64,000 bases of DNA from Acholoe squamosa (Eukaryota > Annelida > Polychaeta > Phyllodocida > Polynoidae): NCBI GenBank assembly GCA_949317995.1, contig OX439052.1:37697932-37761931 (forward strand), in the 5' to 3' direction. The notes below the pieces were generated by a model. The model made no database searches, was not told the origin of the DNA, and saw nothing but the letters and a program-made list of their open reading frames with translations. Positions 22,622-31,620 of this stretch are shown one piece after another. Numbering within the stretch: the stretch's first letter is position 1; each line of letters opens with the position of its first letter. The translations under genes and the position numbers were made by a program.

Positions 22622-23780
22622 ATTTTTTTTTAGTTCGAAGGAATGAATGGAGGATGATTGTTATGTGTTCGTACATACCACGTCCACCAAAGCTCTATCG
22701 AAGCATTGTATATATAATACATGCTAATTGAAGACCACTGGATACCAACCGTTACCTCGAGGGCTACCTAAAGCTGAGCTGTTGAGATAATAACCTGAAA
22801 TATGCCAACATACCATTACCAGACGGATGTCATCCGAATACTACTATAAACATTACGAATCTGGACTTACCTTGTTGATACTACAATATACATTGGACTT
22901 ACTTGATGGTTTGTTTCGACGAACTTACCTATGTGTTCATCTCGAAGAGGAATTAATCTTCTGGCTCGCTGCACCACCGTCCAGGAGTATGGACCCCTCT
23001 ATTGGATAATATGTGTTTACGTCTTATAAAGACCATTTGTTGATTTTTCATGTGATTCTCACTTTACAAACGAGATCACTTATATACAACCTGGTGCGTG
23101 GATATAGGTTGTGATTGATTGATTGATTTGTGTTTTACAGCACTTTAGCGGCACTAAGTGGCTATCCCGTGCTTCACAGGTCAGTGCCCATGCATATGTG
23201 CACCACACACATCCTGAGGGGATAGGAAAGAGGAGATATAGACCCTTTTAAGTGGGCTAGGGAGGCCCGATATATAGGTTGTGGACTATATACATTTTGT
23301 TACTTCGAAGCTGAGCTTCGATATATTTAATACTCAGGAGACCCATTGGAAACCTCTTCAGTGTCAACCCTGGAGGTAGAATATGGACTACCCTGATCTT
23401 TCCAACGGAGGCTGAATGAAGTAGGTCTCTCGAGGTCAGGCAGGTTGTACTCTGTGTTATAACTATGTTGTTATTAACTTTAACCATACCAATATGTACC
23501 AAATTCATGTTGAACCTTGTATTTGACTGTCTATTAATGATATGAGAGCTTTACGAGGAAGCTCATGATATTTTTAATCAAGGTTACATGATCTGTGTAT
23601 GAGTTCTTTTTAGAACTGATATGTTGGGTTTCTTATGAGTAATCACAATGATTGTGTGTATGTATTAGTAATATCTCGTTATGGTCTCGATTCCCTAGGT
23701 GAATTGTATAGTTAAACTATGGTAAAATCATTACTGTATCTATCACCATTTTTCCCCTAGTGTTATCTGGAGGGGGATAG
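22622..23780. other. Gypsy element 1 3' non-coding region with polypurine tract
   Basis: No ORF is credible here. The stretch ends in GGAGGGGGATAG (23769-23780), a polypurine tract directly before the TG of the LTR at 23781, as expected for plus-strand priming. A SINE-like insert interrupts it at 23114-23271. Confidence 0.6.
23102..23283 (-). mobile_element. SINE-like insert with 12-bp target duplication and (AATC)n tail
   Basis: The 12-mer ATATAGGTTGTG occurs at 23102-23113 and again at 23272-23283. Between them lie 158 bp beginning with GATTGATTGATTG, i.e. an (AATC)n tail read on the minus strand. The minus-strand end GTGCCGCTAAAGTGCTGTAA precedes the tail. Long duplications plus a simple-repeat tail mark a retroposed SINE or 5'-truncated LINE. 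I see no RNA polymerase III boxes with certainty. Confidence 0.7.
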
Positions 23781-24263
23781 TGTAGGGAATTGTGTTTGCT
23801 ATGCATCGAGGACTGAATGTATTTGAGACTATTACCATGTACCGTATCGTAGTAGGATAGGCGCTCTTTGGGAGCGTCTCCTATGCTACTCGTAAGAGGG
23901 CACCACACATGGTCTCGGGCGGTGTAGTATGGGAGGCAGACCAGAGGGCGCTCAGCGCAGAACTAATCAACCATGACAAGGGGTATATATTCCGCCGTCC
24001 TCCTACGATCGGGGGACTCGCAGAGCTACCGGGCTGGTAGACTGGTCTAGTCTCTCGAACGGCCCAACGAATGTCATAACGAGAGCTTTACCTCCTTCGG
24101 GGTATAGACTATAGGCAAACGAAAGGTTGAAACGTGTTCAGAGTCTTTCTGTAACAAGTACTGTAATAAAGTGATTCTGAAACCTACTCGAACTGACTAG
24201 TTATTGCTTCGATAATATGGTTGTCTCGATATTAAGGTGTATCTCGAAATAGCAATACTTACA
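23781..24263 (+). repeat. 3' LTR of gypsy element 1
   Basis: The segment starts TGTAGGGAATTG after a polypurine tract and ends in ACTTACA. It contains a TATA box (GTATATATTCC near 23981) and a polyadenylation signal (AATAAAG near 24165) in sense order, giving a U3-R-U5 layout of 483 bp. The partner 5' LTR would lie left of the window. The end is judged from the terminal CA only. Confidence 0.7.
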
Positions 24264-24860
24264 TTAGCATAAAGAGGTGTGGTTTATTATGTAGATGAGG
24301 GTGTGACTATAGTGAGATATTTTTATATAAATAAAAAAAGCCAAGCTGAGAGCTTGCCAAAAAAAAACAAACTGAAAAAAACTGGGAAATATTTGGGGGG
24401 CCCTTGGGGTTGGGAGGCCTTTGGGGGGGCCTTTTGGGGGGCCCTTTTTTTGGGAAACCCGCCAAACCCAAGGGGCGGGTTTACTAAAAATAAAATTTAC
24501 ATAAGGTAGTTAAATATTAAATAGAAATACAAAAACTCACATATGGAGTAGTACACATTCCACTTTAATTTGTCATAATTTCATTTCATTTTTTTCATTT
24601 TCGAGCAATTATATTTACATGTCATTAACTACAAGTCCACACTCTCTACATATCAGTTGAATATAGCATAGGAATACGATAGAACCCACACATGGAACAG
24701 TACACATTTTAATTGTATTTACAAGTCGGTGAATACAAGCTTACATACAAACTACCTTGGTGTCTTATCTATACATGAATCGTGATACATTGTGGGAGGT
24801 CTTTGTCCGGTTCATATATGTTGTCCCTGGTAAATTCACGGTGGTGTCTGATGTATATAT
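24264..24860. other. Non-coding flank with abnormal G/C homopolymer block
   Basis: No gene is seen. Bases 24355-24480 consist of runs of the type GGGGGGCCCTTGGGG and CCCTTTTTTTGGGAAACCC, unlike anything around them. They read like low-quality sequence with inflated homopolymers. From 24490 the sequence is ordinary AT-rich DNA. Confidence 0.5.
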
Positions 24861-24868
24861 GTTGTTTC

Positions 24869-25304
24869 TCATTTATCTACTGTGTCCTCTGACGCTGCAG
24901 CGTCAGAAAACACAGAAGACATTTGTCCAAAAGGAAAAACTCCTCCACGCCTTATTCTGAAAAGCTGCAACTCGTTGTCCAGAGAGTTCAATTTCTTCAC
25001 CATTTCCGTGAGCAAAATTTTGCTCTGTGGACTTACCTTCCGAGGCCATCGGGCAGGTAGGAGAATGTCTGAAATGTTCCACGGCGACGTCATCACTTTT
25101 TAACCATGTGTGTATAGCTACTCCACATTGGTAGCATTGAATAACGTCCTTACCTCCGATGTAAAAGAATCAGGGGGCGGCGAGTTTCTCTGTGAAAGGA
25201 CGGGGTTTATTCCACATAATTGTGTCAAAAGTGTTGAGTCTCCTTGATAAATCAACGAAACATACACACTTGACCATTCTCCTAGGTAGGTAAGTAGGTA
25301 ACAT
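24869..25304 (-). pseudogene. Virus-type inhibitor-of-apoptosis protein with one BIR domain (in-frame stop)
   Basis: The minus strand encodes a baculoviral IAP repeat. The start at 25304 gives a short lead, then SRRLNTFDTIMWNKP, a TGA at about 25170, and in the same frame FFYIGGKDVIQCYQCG and AVEHFRHSPTC. The zinc ligands are complete and correctly spaced: C-x2-C-x16-H-x6-C. A possible splice or frameshift near 25040 leads to a leucine-rich tail (ILLTEMVKKLNSLDNELQLF) ending at 24869; no RING finger is seen. BIR proteins bind caspases or IAP antagonists and block cell death. The stop lies where the family has a glycine, so this copy is probably dead. Its TATA box and position suggest a viral gene in the island. 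Confidence 0.72.
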
Positions 25305-25404
25305 GATGGGAGCAGTGACGACGGTGGTAGTAGCTGTGTCGAGTGTGGACGTACCAGTGGTAGGTGAAGTGGTAAATGAGACACCAGAGACGTGACGTGA
25401 GTGG

Positions 25405-25412
25405 TTTATATA
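25405..25412 (-). promoter_or_regulatory. TATA box of the BIR gene
   Basis: TATATAAA on the minus strand lies about 100 bases before the ATG at 25304. About 35 bases further upstream is AAGTCGCTACACAG (25446-25459), a motif that recurs upstream of the neighbouring death-domain gene at similar spacing. Confidence 0.55.
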
Positions 25413-25524
25413 GGTGTGTTGCATACTCTCTGTCTCCACCACTTTCCTGTGTAGCGACTTAAGATCTGATTCCTGTGGTGCACACCTCCGCCTCCTTTAC
25501 ATAATACACCATGCCCTTCTACAA

Positions 25525-26198
25525 TTACCCTCCATGTCTTATCTCTTTTTCTTTGTTTTCAACGTGAAGCAATATATATCTGGCCATGTCAAACCTCCTC
25601 ATGTCATCCATCAGCACTCGAATGAACTGATGATGTGTACTGCTGGGTTTAGCTTGCCACATTTTCAACACTCTGAAGGCATGGAGAGACATATCTTGCT
25701 CCGGTTGTTGAGCAATACTGTTTAGCTTTTCAGACGTCAAGTCTAAATACGTCCCCATATCTTTCCCCTCCCTGGATTGAGATTCAGACATGGTGACAAA
25801 GTACCTCTCCATTAAAAACTGGTCGGGGTTGTTGTAATCCAATTTGAACGTCTTGAAAAAGTTCTGTGACTGAAGCACAGATCTTGTTGATGAACACTCA
25901 TGTAGGCATGGTGGAGTTCTCCCCATCTGGCATGAGGCATAGTTTTAGATCACCAAGTTTGGAACATCTCCATACATATATCCTGCACTGTATTGATAAT
26001 GACCATCTCCTGCAGACGATCATAGCCGATGTCAAAGTAGATTCCCAATTTCTTCCAAGATCAAACTAACTGCCTTCCTATTTCATGAAGCAAACGATCA
26101 CTATATGTAAAATTCATTTCACACGTGATACCGTCATCCTGTACACTCACTTCACATACGTCAGAGCAAGATAGGAAGCAAGTATTTTTAAGACTCAT
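25525..26198 (-). pseudogene. Protein with two death-domain-like segments (broken)
   Basis: The reading frame from ATG 26198 has two in-frame TGA codons (26061-26063 and near 25948) and a frameshift near 25880. It then joins an open frame to TAA at 25522. Segment 1 (about 26100-25890) shows SDRLLHEIG, SWKKLGIYFDIG and GELHHAYMSV. Segment 2 (about 25810-25535) shows LTSEKLNSIAQQPEQD, AFRVLKMWQAK and FIRVLMDDMRRFDMARYIL. The spaced Trp, the L-x-x-W pattern and the closing A-x-Y-I/L fit the six-helix death-domain fold. Such domains assemble apoptotic or NF-kB signalling complexes. Next to a BIR gene the pair suggests interference with host cell death. Family-level assignment is by pattern only. 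Confidence 0.6.
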
Positions 26199-26363
26199 CT
26201 CATCTGCAAAAACTTCAGAAATCACTTGATGAAGGTCGGTAGGAGGGCAGGTAGGCAGAGAGCCGGCGGGTAGGTGGTGCTGGTGATGGTAAAGGAAGTG
26301 GCGGTAGGCACGGTAGTCCTAGTTGTCAGCAGTGATATATCCTTCCAAGAGAAATTGGGGTGC

Positions 26364-26371
26364 TTTATATA
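26364..26371 (-). promoter_or_regulatory. TATA box of the death-domain gene
   Basis: TATATAAA on the minus strand is followed by a leader of about 165 bases to the ATG at 26198, which ends in a TTTTTGCAG sequence that could be a splice acceptor. Upstream, CTGTGTAGCAGCTTA (26414-26428) resembles the motif upstream of the BIR gene. Confidence 0.5.
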
Positions 26372-26410
26372 GGGTGATCTAATCCAGCTGGATACACCCC
26401 ACCACCTTTA

Positions 26411-26612
26411 CCTTTCTGTGTAGCAGCTTATCAGCATGAGCCTTTTGAATTTGTTAACATCAAACAGGAGGAATGACACTGTGACAAGTGTATTTGGTGG
26501 GATTAGGGGTGATTGCTTTCATTCTGTGTAGCGACTTTTCTTTTAGATCTCTTGACATAAAACAGGTGGTAAGGTATTGTGATAACTGTATTTTGGTGGG
26601 ATTACAGGGAGT
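26411..26612. repeat. Two tandem copies of a roughly 105-bp upstream unit
   Basis: The two units start CTTTCTGTGTAGCAGCTT (26411) and CATTCTGTGTAGCGACTT (26519). Both end in TATTT-GGTGGGATTA (26500 and 26596). They lie between the divergent death-domain and Ala-rich genes, so they could serve either promoter. Confidence 0.6.
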
Positions 26613-26777
26613 TAAAACTGTGATAATTAGCTTAATCCGCTTTACAGGTGTAAGGCAGGCTTGCTCTTTAAGGTATTATGAGCTTCCTTAAATTTTACTC
26701 CTCCCCTTGTTAACAGGGGGTGTGTAATTGTGACCAACTACTCTTTGAAGTTTTCTAATCCTATTTAGACAAACTTT

Positions 26778-27110
26778 CATCTGAATTCTCCTACGGTTTG
26801 GTTCGCCTGTGGAGGGCAGGTGAGATTAGATTTATAGATACCCTACCGAGTGAGGATCTCTGTGATCATAGGATTAGAGCTCTTTTCTAAAAGATATCAA
26901 AAGCCGACTTTGATCCTGCTGGAATTTTTTTCACCTACCCTTTGATGATCTAAGAAAGGAGTAAAGTTTTTTATCCGGATTCTCCTATTGTTTATTTCCC
27001 CTGTGGAGTACAGGTGAAATTGGATTTATAGGGGTCCTACCGAGCGAGGGTCTCTTCTGTGACTACAGGATTAAACCTCTTTTCTAAGAGACGTCAAAGC
27101 CACCTTTCAT
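26778..27110 (+). promoter_or_regulatory. Paired upstream regulatory repeats, left locus
   Basis: Two units of about 130 bp (26778-26900 and 26977-27110) share GATTCTCCTA, CTGTGGAG--CAGGTGA, CCTACCGAG-GAGG-TCTCT and a following TTTTCTAA-AGA block. The same arrangement, also as two units, lies upstream of the minus-strand gene at 48768 in the same orientation relative to transcription. Shared placement argues for a promoter-proximal control module of the virus. Confidence 0.65.
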
Positions 27111-27148
27111 CTATTTAAACTGCACTAAGCGACTTATCTTTAGAGGAG

Positions 27149-27203
27149 TATATAAGGGAGGGAGAAAATTTCATTCACTCACACTCTCTTTGCAACCCTC
27201 ACC
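27149..27203 (+). promoter_or_regulatory. Core promoter and leader of the Ala-rich gene
   Basis: TATATAAGGGAG at 27149-27160 is followed by TTCACTCACACTCTCTTTGC and the ATG at 27204 in the context CTCACC-ATG. The minus-strand gene at 48768 has TACATAAGGGAG and CTCTCACACTTTCTCTGCC at nearly the same spacing. Confidence 0.65.
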
Positions 27204-27929
27204 ATGAGTAGAAGACCGACTAAGCTAAAGCTCTTGAGGAAGATGAGAAGGACCAACAAGAGTTCATTGTCTTCTCCTGCTGCTGAAGATGATGCTACTG
27301 CAGCTGCTCCTGCTTACAACCCACGTGGTGTAGCTGGTGGTGGTGTTACTTCTGCTGGTGCTGGTGCTGGTGCTGCTACTGCTACTGCTGCTACTGCTGC
27401 TGGTGCTGCTGCTGATAACGATGGCGCTACTGTTGACGTTGGGTTTCATACACCTCCTTACTGGACACCAATGTTTTATGCCCCCGCTGCTGCTGCTGCT
27501 GTTGCTGCTGATGCAGGTGCTACTACTGCTGCTGCTGCTTCTCCTGCTGCTGCTGATGCTGCTGATGGTGATGCTAATGCTGATGCTGATGCTGATCATT
27601 ATCACCCTTACATTTGAGAAGTCTGTGCTGATGCAACTACAGCTGACGTAGACACACATGATTGCAGTCATACTGATTATTTTGAGACCCAGCACTTGGC
27701 AGAAACAGAGGAAAAGGAGGAGGAGGGGGAGATGCAGGGAGAGTTGACTTCTCCAGCGGTTTCTCAAAGATCACCGGATCTACTCACCACTGCTATCATG
27801 AAGTCTCTAACCTGTGTAATAACCTGTCGACGCGAATCTCTGGACGGAGTGACTATTCCTCCGATAATATGCACTATACTGGAGGGTGAGGAAATATTCA
27901 CCAGGAATTGGCCCGCAATACAAACATGA
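27204..27929 (+). pseudogene. Ala-rich low-complexity viral-type protein (one in-frame TGA)
   Basis: A single frame of 241 codons runs from ATG 27204 to TGA 27929, interrupted once by TGA at 27615-27617. The N-terminus is basic (MSRRPTKLKLLRKMRR). A long GCT-repeat section codes for poly-Ala/Gly/Thr with an island (FHTPPYWTPMFY). The C-terminal part is acidic then ordered (SLTCVITCRRESLDGV, GEEIFTRNW). I do not recognise the family. Promoter, basic N-terminus and neighbours suggest a structural or DNA-binding virion protein. Repeat expansion may have lengthened it. Confidence 0.55.
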
Positions 27930-27939
27930 GTCAGGACAC

Positions 27940-28930
27940 ATGCGAGTCGTGTGAGTGTAACAAACTTAAGACTTTAAAACTCACTGAATTTCATTGGCAT
28001 GTTTCCATGCAGCTTCATGAAAATGAGCTCTACCAACATTTATCCTATAGGGCCCATTAGTTGGGGGCAGGCGTTTTAGTTTCTGTGACCCATAGAGGCT
28101 TCATAATAGATGTGGCATTTTGACATTGATTCAGACCTATAAAAACTGGGATGCCTTTTGGAAGACATCATCCGGGGAAACATTTAACTCCATTTGTGCT
28201 AAGGGAGTCCTTGCTGGACATCAGTAGCTTTACAACTTTGTACTGTCCCATACCTGAGTAGGGACCTACAGTATCATATCCAATAATGCCACTGGGTTGC
28301 AAGCAAAATAGGTATGATGGAATATGAGAGTGCCCTGTACACTGGTACTGATATCAATCACCACCCATTCTTCAATTGGTGACACCATTACCACCTTGCT
28401 ATCAAAGTATCCATGGAAAATAAAGTACAAAAACATCAGTGTCATCTGCAACAATACGCAATCTAGGACCTCTGACTGGCACAACTTACTGGATAATGAT
28501 TGTGTCTGTGTTACTTTCCTTTACAACACCTGAATTTTAGTTCAACAGGGACAGATTTAATTCCTCTGAGAACTAGCTTACAGGACATATCATCTTTGTG
28601 AGCTCTAAGGTCTTGTAAAAGCAGGTTTACAACTTCTTGTTACTTATAGTCACTGCTATTTTTGGTGGTGGAATTGTAGTGGGTGTAAACTCACTGGAGA
28701 TTTTTCCCTCCCACTTCTAGCAGCTTCCTCTATACTGTCATCCTTATCATATCTATCTAATATAGGGTAAAAGTTCACTGGTATTAAGGTATCCTAAAAG
28801 ATAATGTCAGAACAGGTCTAGGTAATTCTGTGCAAAACCAGTTGTCTGACCTAAATTACAGCGCATCCATCAAAATGAAAGTTCCATCAGCATTTTATTG
28901 TATTATTGACATCTCTACTTTCAGAGTATT
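27940..28930 (-). pseudogene. Fossil of a repeat-borne PIN/FEN-like protein
   Basis: The minus strand, read in all frames, shows landmarks of a protein that is widespread as multicopy genes in invertebrates. In order they are RYDKDDSIEEAARSG, LVNLLLQDLRAHKDD, RLRIVADDTDVFVLYF, VVMVSPIEEWVVIDI, the stretch GYDTVGPYSGMGQ near 28250, and VGRAHFHEAAWKHA near 28020. The acidic D-D-T-D and the GxDTxGPYxGxG box look like a PIN/flap-nuclease fold. Many frameshifts and stops make it non-functional. It abuts the Ala-rich gene within 11 bp. The mobile family that carries it is not identifiable here. Confidence 0.5.
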
Positions 28931-29504
28931 CTGTAGGACTGATTTTGGTTTGTTCCCCTGAACACCAAACATGAATGGAGGCCAGGAAGCTTGTTATATA
29001 TAGCCTATATGCCATCAATGTCTTTGTGAAGACCCATAGCTCTATCATAATATATCATTTTAATGTCATGTGTAATAATAATGATAATAATAATGCACTG
29101 TCCAGTATGGTCCTAGGTGGGTTCCCACACCTACCTCCTGACCTGCTGCTTAGAGGGATAATATAAATGTGTAACTTTACCCTCTGTTAGTTGACTGGTG
29201 GAAGATAGCCTCTGGCCACTAGAGGGGTGTAGTCCTATGCCTGCCTGGCATAGTCTAACCCAGCATAGTGCAGAGCTATAGCAGGCAGTAGGAGAGCTGG
29301 ACTGGAGATGTTACCTCAGTGGTGGTTCTGGAGATTCTGATTTCTAGAGGTGCTTGCCAGGTGTATAAGTACCACTTCCTGGCTTGGCCCCTAAGACTGA
29401 CTGGAGCCAGTGGCATCTGCCTTAGTCTCTGGTTGTTAGAGGGTAGTCTTTCATGTCTCAGTGAGCACACAAAGGACCCCCATGGACACCGCTGCGTCCC
29501 CCAT
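28931..29504. other. Non-coding stretch left of repeat A
   Basis: It contains an ATAATAATG microsatellite (29083-29098) followed by GTCCTAGGTGGGTTCCCAC (29110-29128). The same pair of features directly precedes repeat B at 46860-46918. About 370 bases then separate them from repeat A here. No gene is seen. Confidence 0.4.
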
Positions 29505-30138
29505 TGTCTCGGTCGGTTTGGCATGTTCCGACCCTCATAACTCGATTGTTTCTGCGTCTACAACCTTCATATTGTGCATGCCCAGAGTTGAATATGTCAG
29601 AATTCCACTCCCTGCTTTCAGGGTGCGTAACTTGAGCTGGTTTGTCTGTAGCGCATTCAAAGGTTAAATCAGTCCCAGTTACATAACTTCCTTAATAATG
29701 GAAGTTGGGCCTTGATCTTGGGTTCATTTTGACCGTCTAATTATGGCAGTTACATAGCTGCCTTCATATTTGACTTGAGTTGGTCTGGAGCGACGCTAGA
29801 GTGACCGAAAGGTTATGACGTTGTTACTTATGTGACCTATTGTTCAGTCTTTGGTGCTCAGACACCCATGACGGCATCAGTGGTGCTCAGCCACCCATGA
29901 CAGTAGGTTGCATTCACTTTAGAACATTATATACACTATTGTTTGTGTTCAGTGAACCATTGGGTCGGTCTGCTTTGACCATTAAATCATTATATTGTGC
30001 AGTGGACCATGAGGTCAGTTCCTTTGGTGTTATAACTTATGTAAATTTGACATAGCTGGTGTGCAGTGGGGCATGAACACTCATATTGACATACAATGTA
30101 TTAATTTCTTATATATTCTTTGATTAATACAGTAATAT
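29505..30138 (-). repeat. Repeat A (candidate LTR of gypsy element 2)
   Basis: A segment of about 630 bp begins CCCCATTGTCTCGGTC and ends CAGTAATATGTTA. It is repeated with modest divergence at 46919-47562 in the same orientation. It lies on the 3' side of the minus-strand gypsy element 2, with a purine-rich tract (minus strand, 30181-30197) just inside. The termini are not clean TG...CA and no target duplication was found, so the LTR call is provisional. Confidence 0.5.
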
Positions 30139-31129
30139 GTTAAGCTTATTGGAATATTAAAATGGTATATGATAGAATACTCCCCCTCCCCCAAAGAAGG
30201 GCGAAACTCCGTCATTTCGCAGAGGGAATGTACAATATATTTTTACCTTATTTGTAGTTACATATCGTATGTAAGAGGATTTGAAGTAATAGGGAGTGCT
30301 TCAAATACAAATTTTGTGGTAGAGCTTTGTCAGTATGTGTGTAGAGGCAAGGAGAAAGGGTGCTCCATGCTAGAAGTCAACTTTAAAATTCAGATCACTA
30401 GCTTTACAGTGATATATTGCATGAGAAGATACTCCTGTTAGTTTTGGAGGAATGGCTTGCTTAATATGGGTAGGTATGACCATATCTTGAATGTCAATAA
30501 GCCATAAGTCCCATTGGTCATGAGATACATCTGTAATTAGCATAATTTATGCTAATTAGCTAAATAAGCATGAATTTTCATTCTTTTGCCCATAACTTTC
30601 GATGTAGAAATGGTATTTTCATTCTGTTTACACCATAGTGGACCTTGTAAAATGTTCCTTCAAATGGGATCATCGATTTTCTTATTTAGAATGAAAATAA
30701 TGTTTCCATGGCAACAGAAATCAACAAAAATACCTATTTTGGCCCAAAAACATTCTTTTTAATGCCAAATATGGACCCTTTCCCCAAAAAATAGAATGTT
30801 TAAAAAAAAAATCATTGGATTGTCCATAAAAAAGTAGCCTTTATCAGTTTTAGGCATATTTTTCCTATTCTAGCCCATAGTAGTGCCACTTGGTGGCTAA
30901 AACAGGTACTAAATCCCGCAGGAACCCCCATTTCTGCTTGCTGGCTCACATGTATAACATCCTTTTTTTTCCCTTTTTTTTCTTTTGGGTAAAAATACGT
31001 TTCCTTAATTCTAGTTATTTGACCATAAATTGTGCAACTTTCTGGTTTTGGATGCCAAACAGACTTAAGTGTGCTTGACTTACAATATGGCTTTGAAGTT
31101 GCCTCATTCCTTATGTAAATTGGTGTATC
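30139..31129. other. 3' non-coding part of gypsy element 2, with an old dispersed repeat
   Basis: A purine tract (CTTTGGGGGAGGGGGAG on the minus strand, 30181-30197) is a possible primer for plus-strand synthesis. From about 30520 to 30960 the sequence resembles 60956-61370 at low identity; shared blocks include CCATGGCAACA, AGTGCCACTTGGTGGC-type sequence and AATCCCGCAGG. No gene is seen. Confidence 0.4.
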
Positions 31130-31620
31130 TGCCTATACATTTTCAATTTTGGGGTACAAAAATACAAATTTATGTACAACATACAATTTTGGTGAATAAT
31201 ATACAAATTTGGCGTACAAGTTTGGTACTAACGTACAATCTAGTGTGCAAACTTACAATTTAGCGTGCAATTGGGTACAAAGGTACAATTTAGTATGCAA
31301 ACATACAATTTAGCGTGCTATTGGGTACAAACGTACAATCTGGTGTGCAAACATACAATTTCACGGGTAATTTGAGTACAAATGTACTATTTAGTGTGCG
31401 AACATAAATTTCGCGTGTAATTGGGTAAAATGTACAATTTAGTGTGCAAACATACAATTTCGCGTGTAATTGGGTACAAATGTACACTTTAGTGTGCAAA
31501 CTTACAATTTAGTGTGCAATTGAGTACAAATGTACCATTTAGTGTGCGAACATACAAATTCTCGTGTACTTGAGTACAAATGTACAATTTTGGTACGCGA
31601 AATACAATTTTTGGGATTTC
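31130..31620. repeat. TACAATTTAGTGTGCAAAC minisatellite
   Basis: About ten irregular units of roughly 40-48 bp alternate GTACAATTTAGTGTGCAAAC and ATACAATTTCGCGTGTAATT. The apparent ORFs across it are products of the repeat. Units differ mainly in AGCGTGC, CGCGTGT and AGTGTGC variants. Confidence 0.8.

Noticed and set aside
25170..27617. Four in-frame TGA codons in viral-island genes, possibly TGA recoding
   Set aside because: The ATPase in the same island is broken by TAA, other genes by frameshifts, and several genes here end in TGA. Random decay explains it.
27264..27767. Minus-strand Ser-rich ORF of 167 codons
   Set aside because: Antisense of GCT repeats in the Ala-rich gene; no promoter or independent support.
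28266..28484. Gypsy protease fragment on the minus strand
   Set aside because: The DMILGYD-like stretch looked protease-like, but flanking landmarks in order fit the PIN/FEN-like repeat protein better.
31130..31620. Regular repeats as a CRISPR-like array
   Set aside because: Units vary, spacers are not unique, and the context is eukaryotic retroelement DNA.
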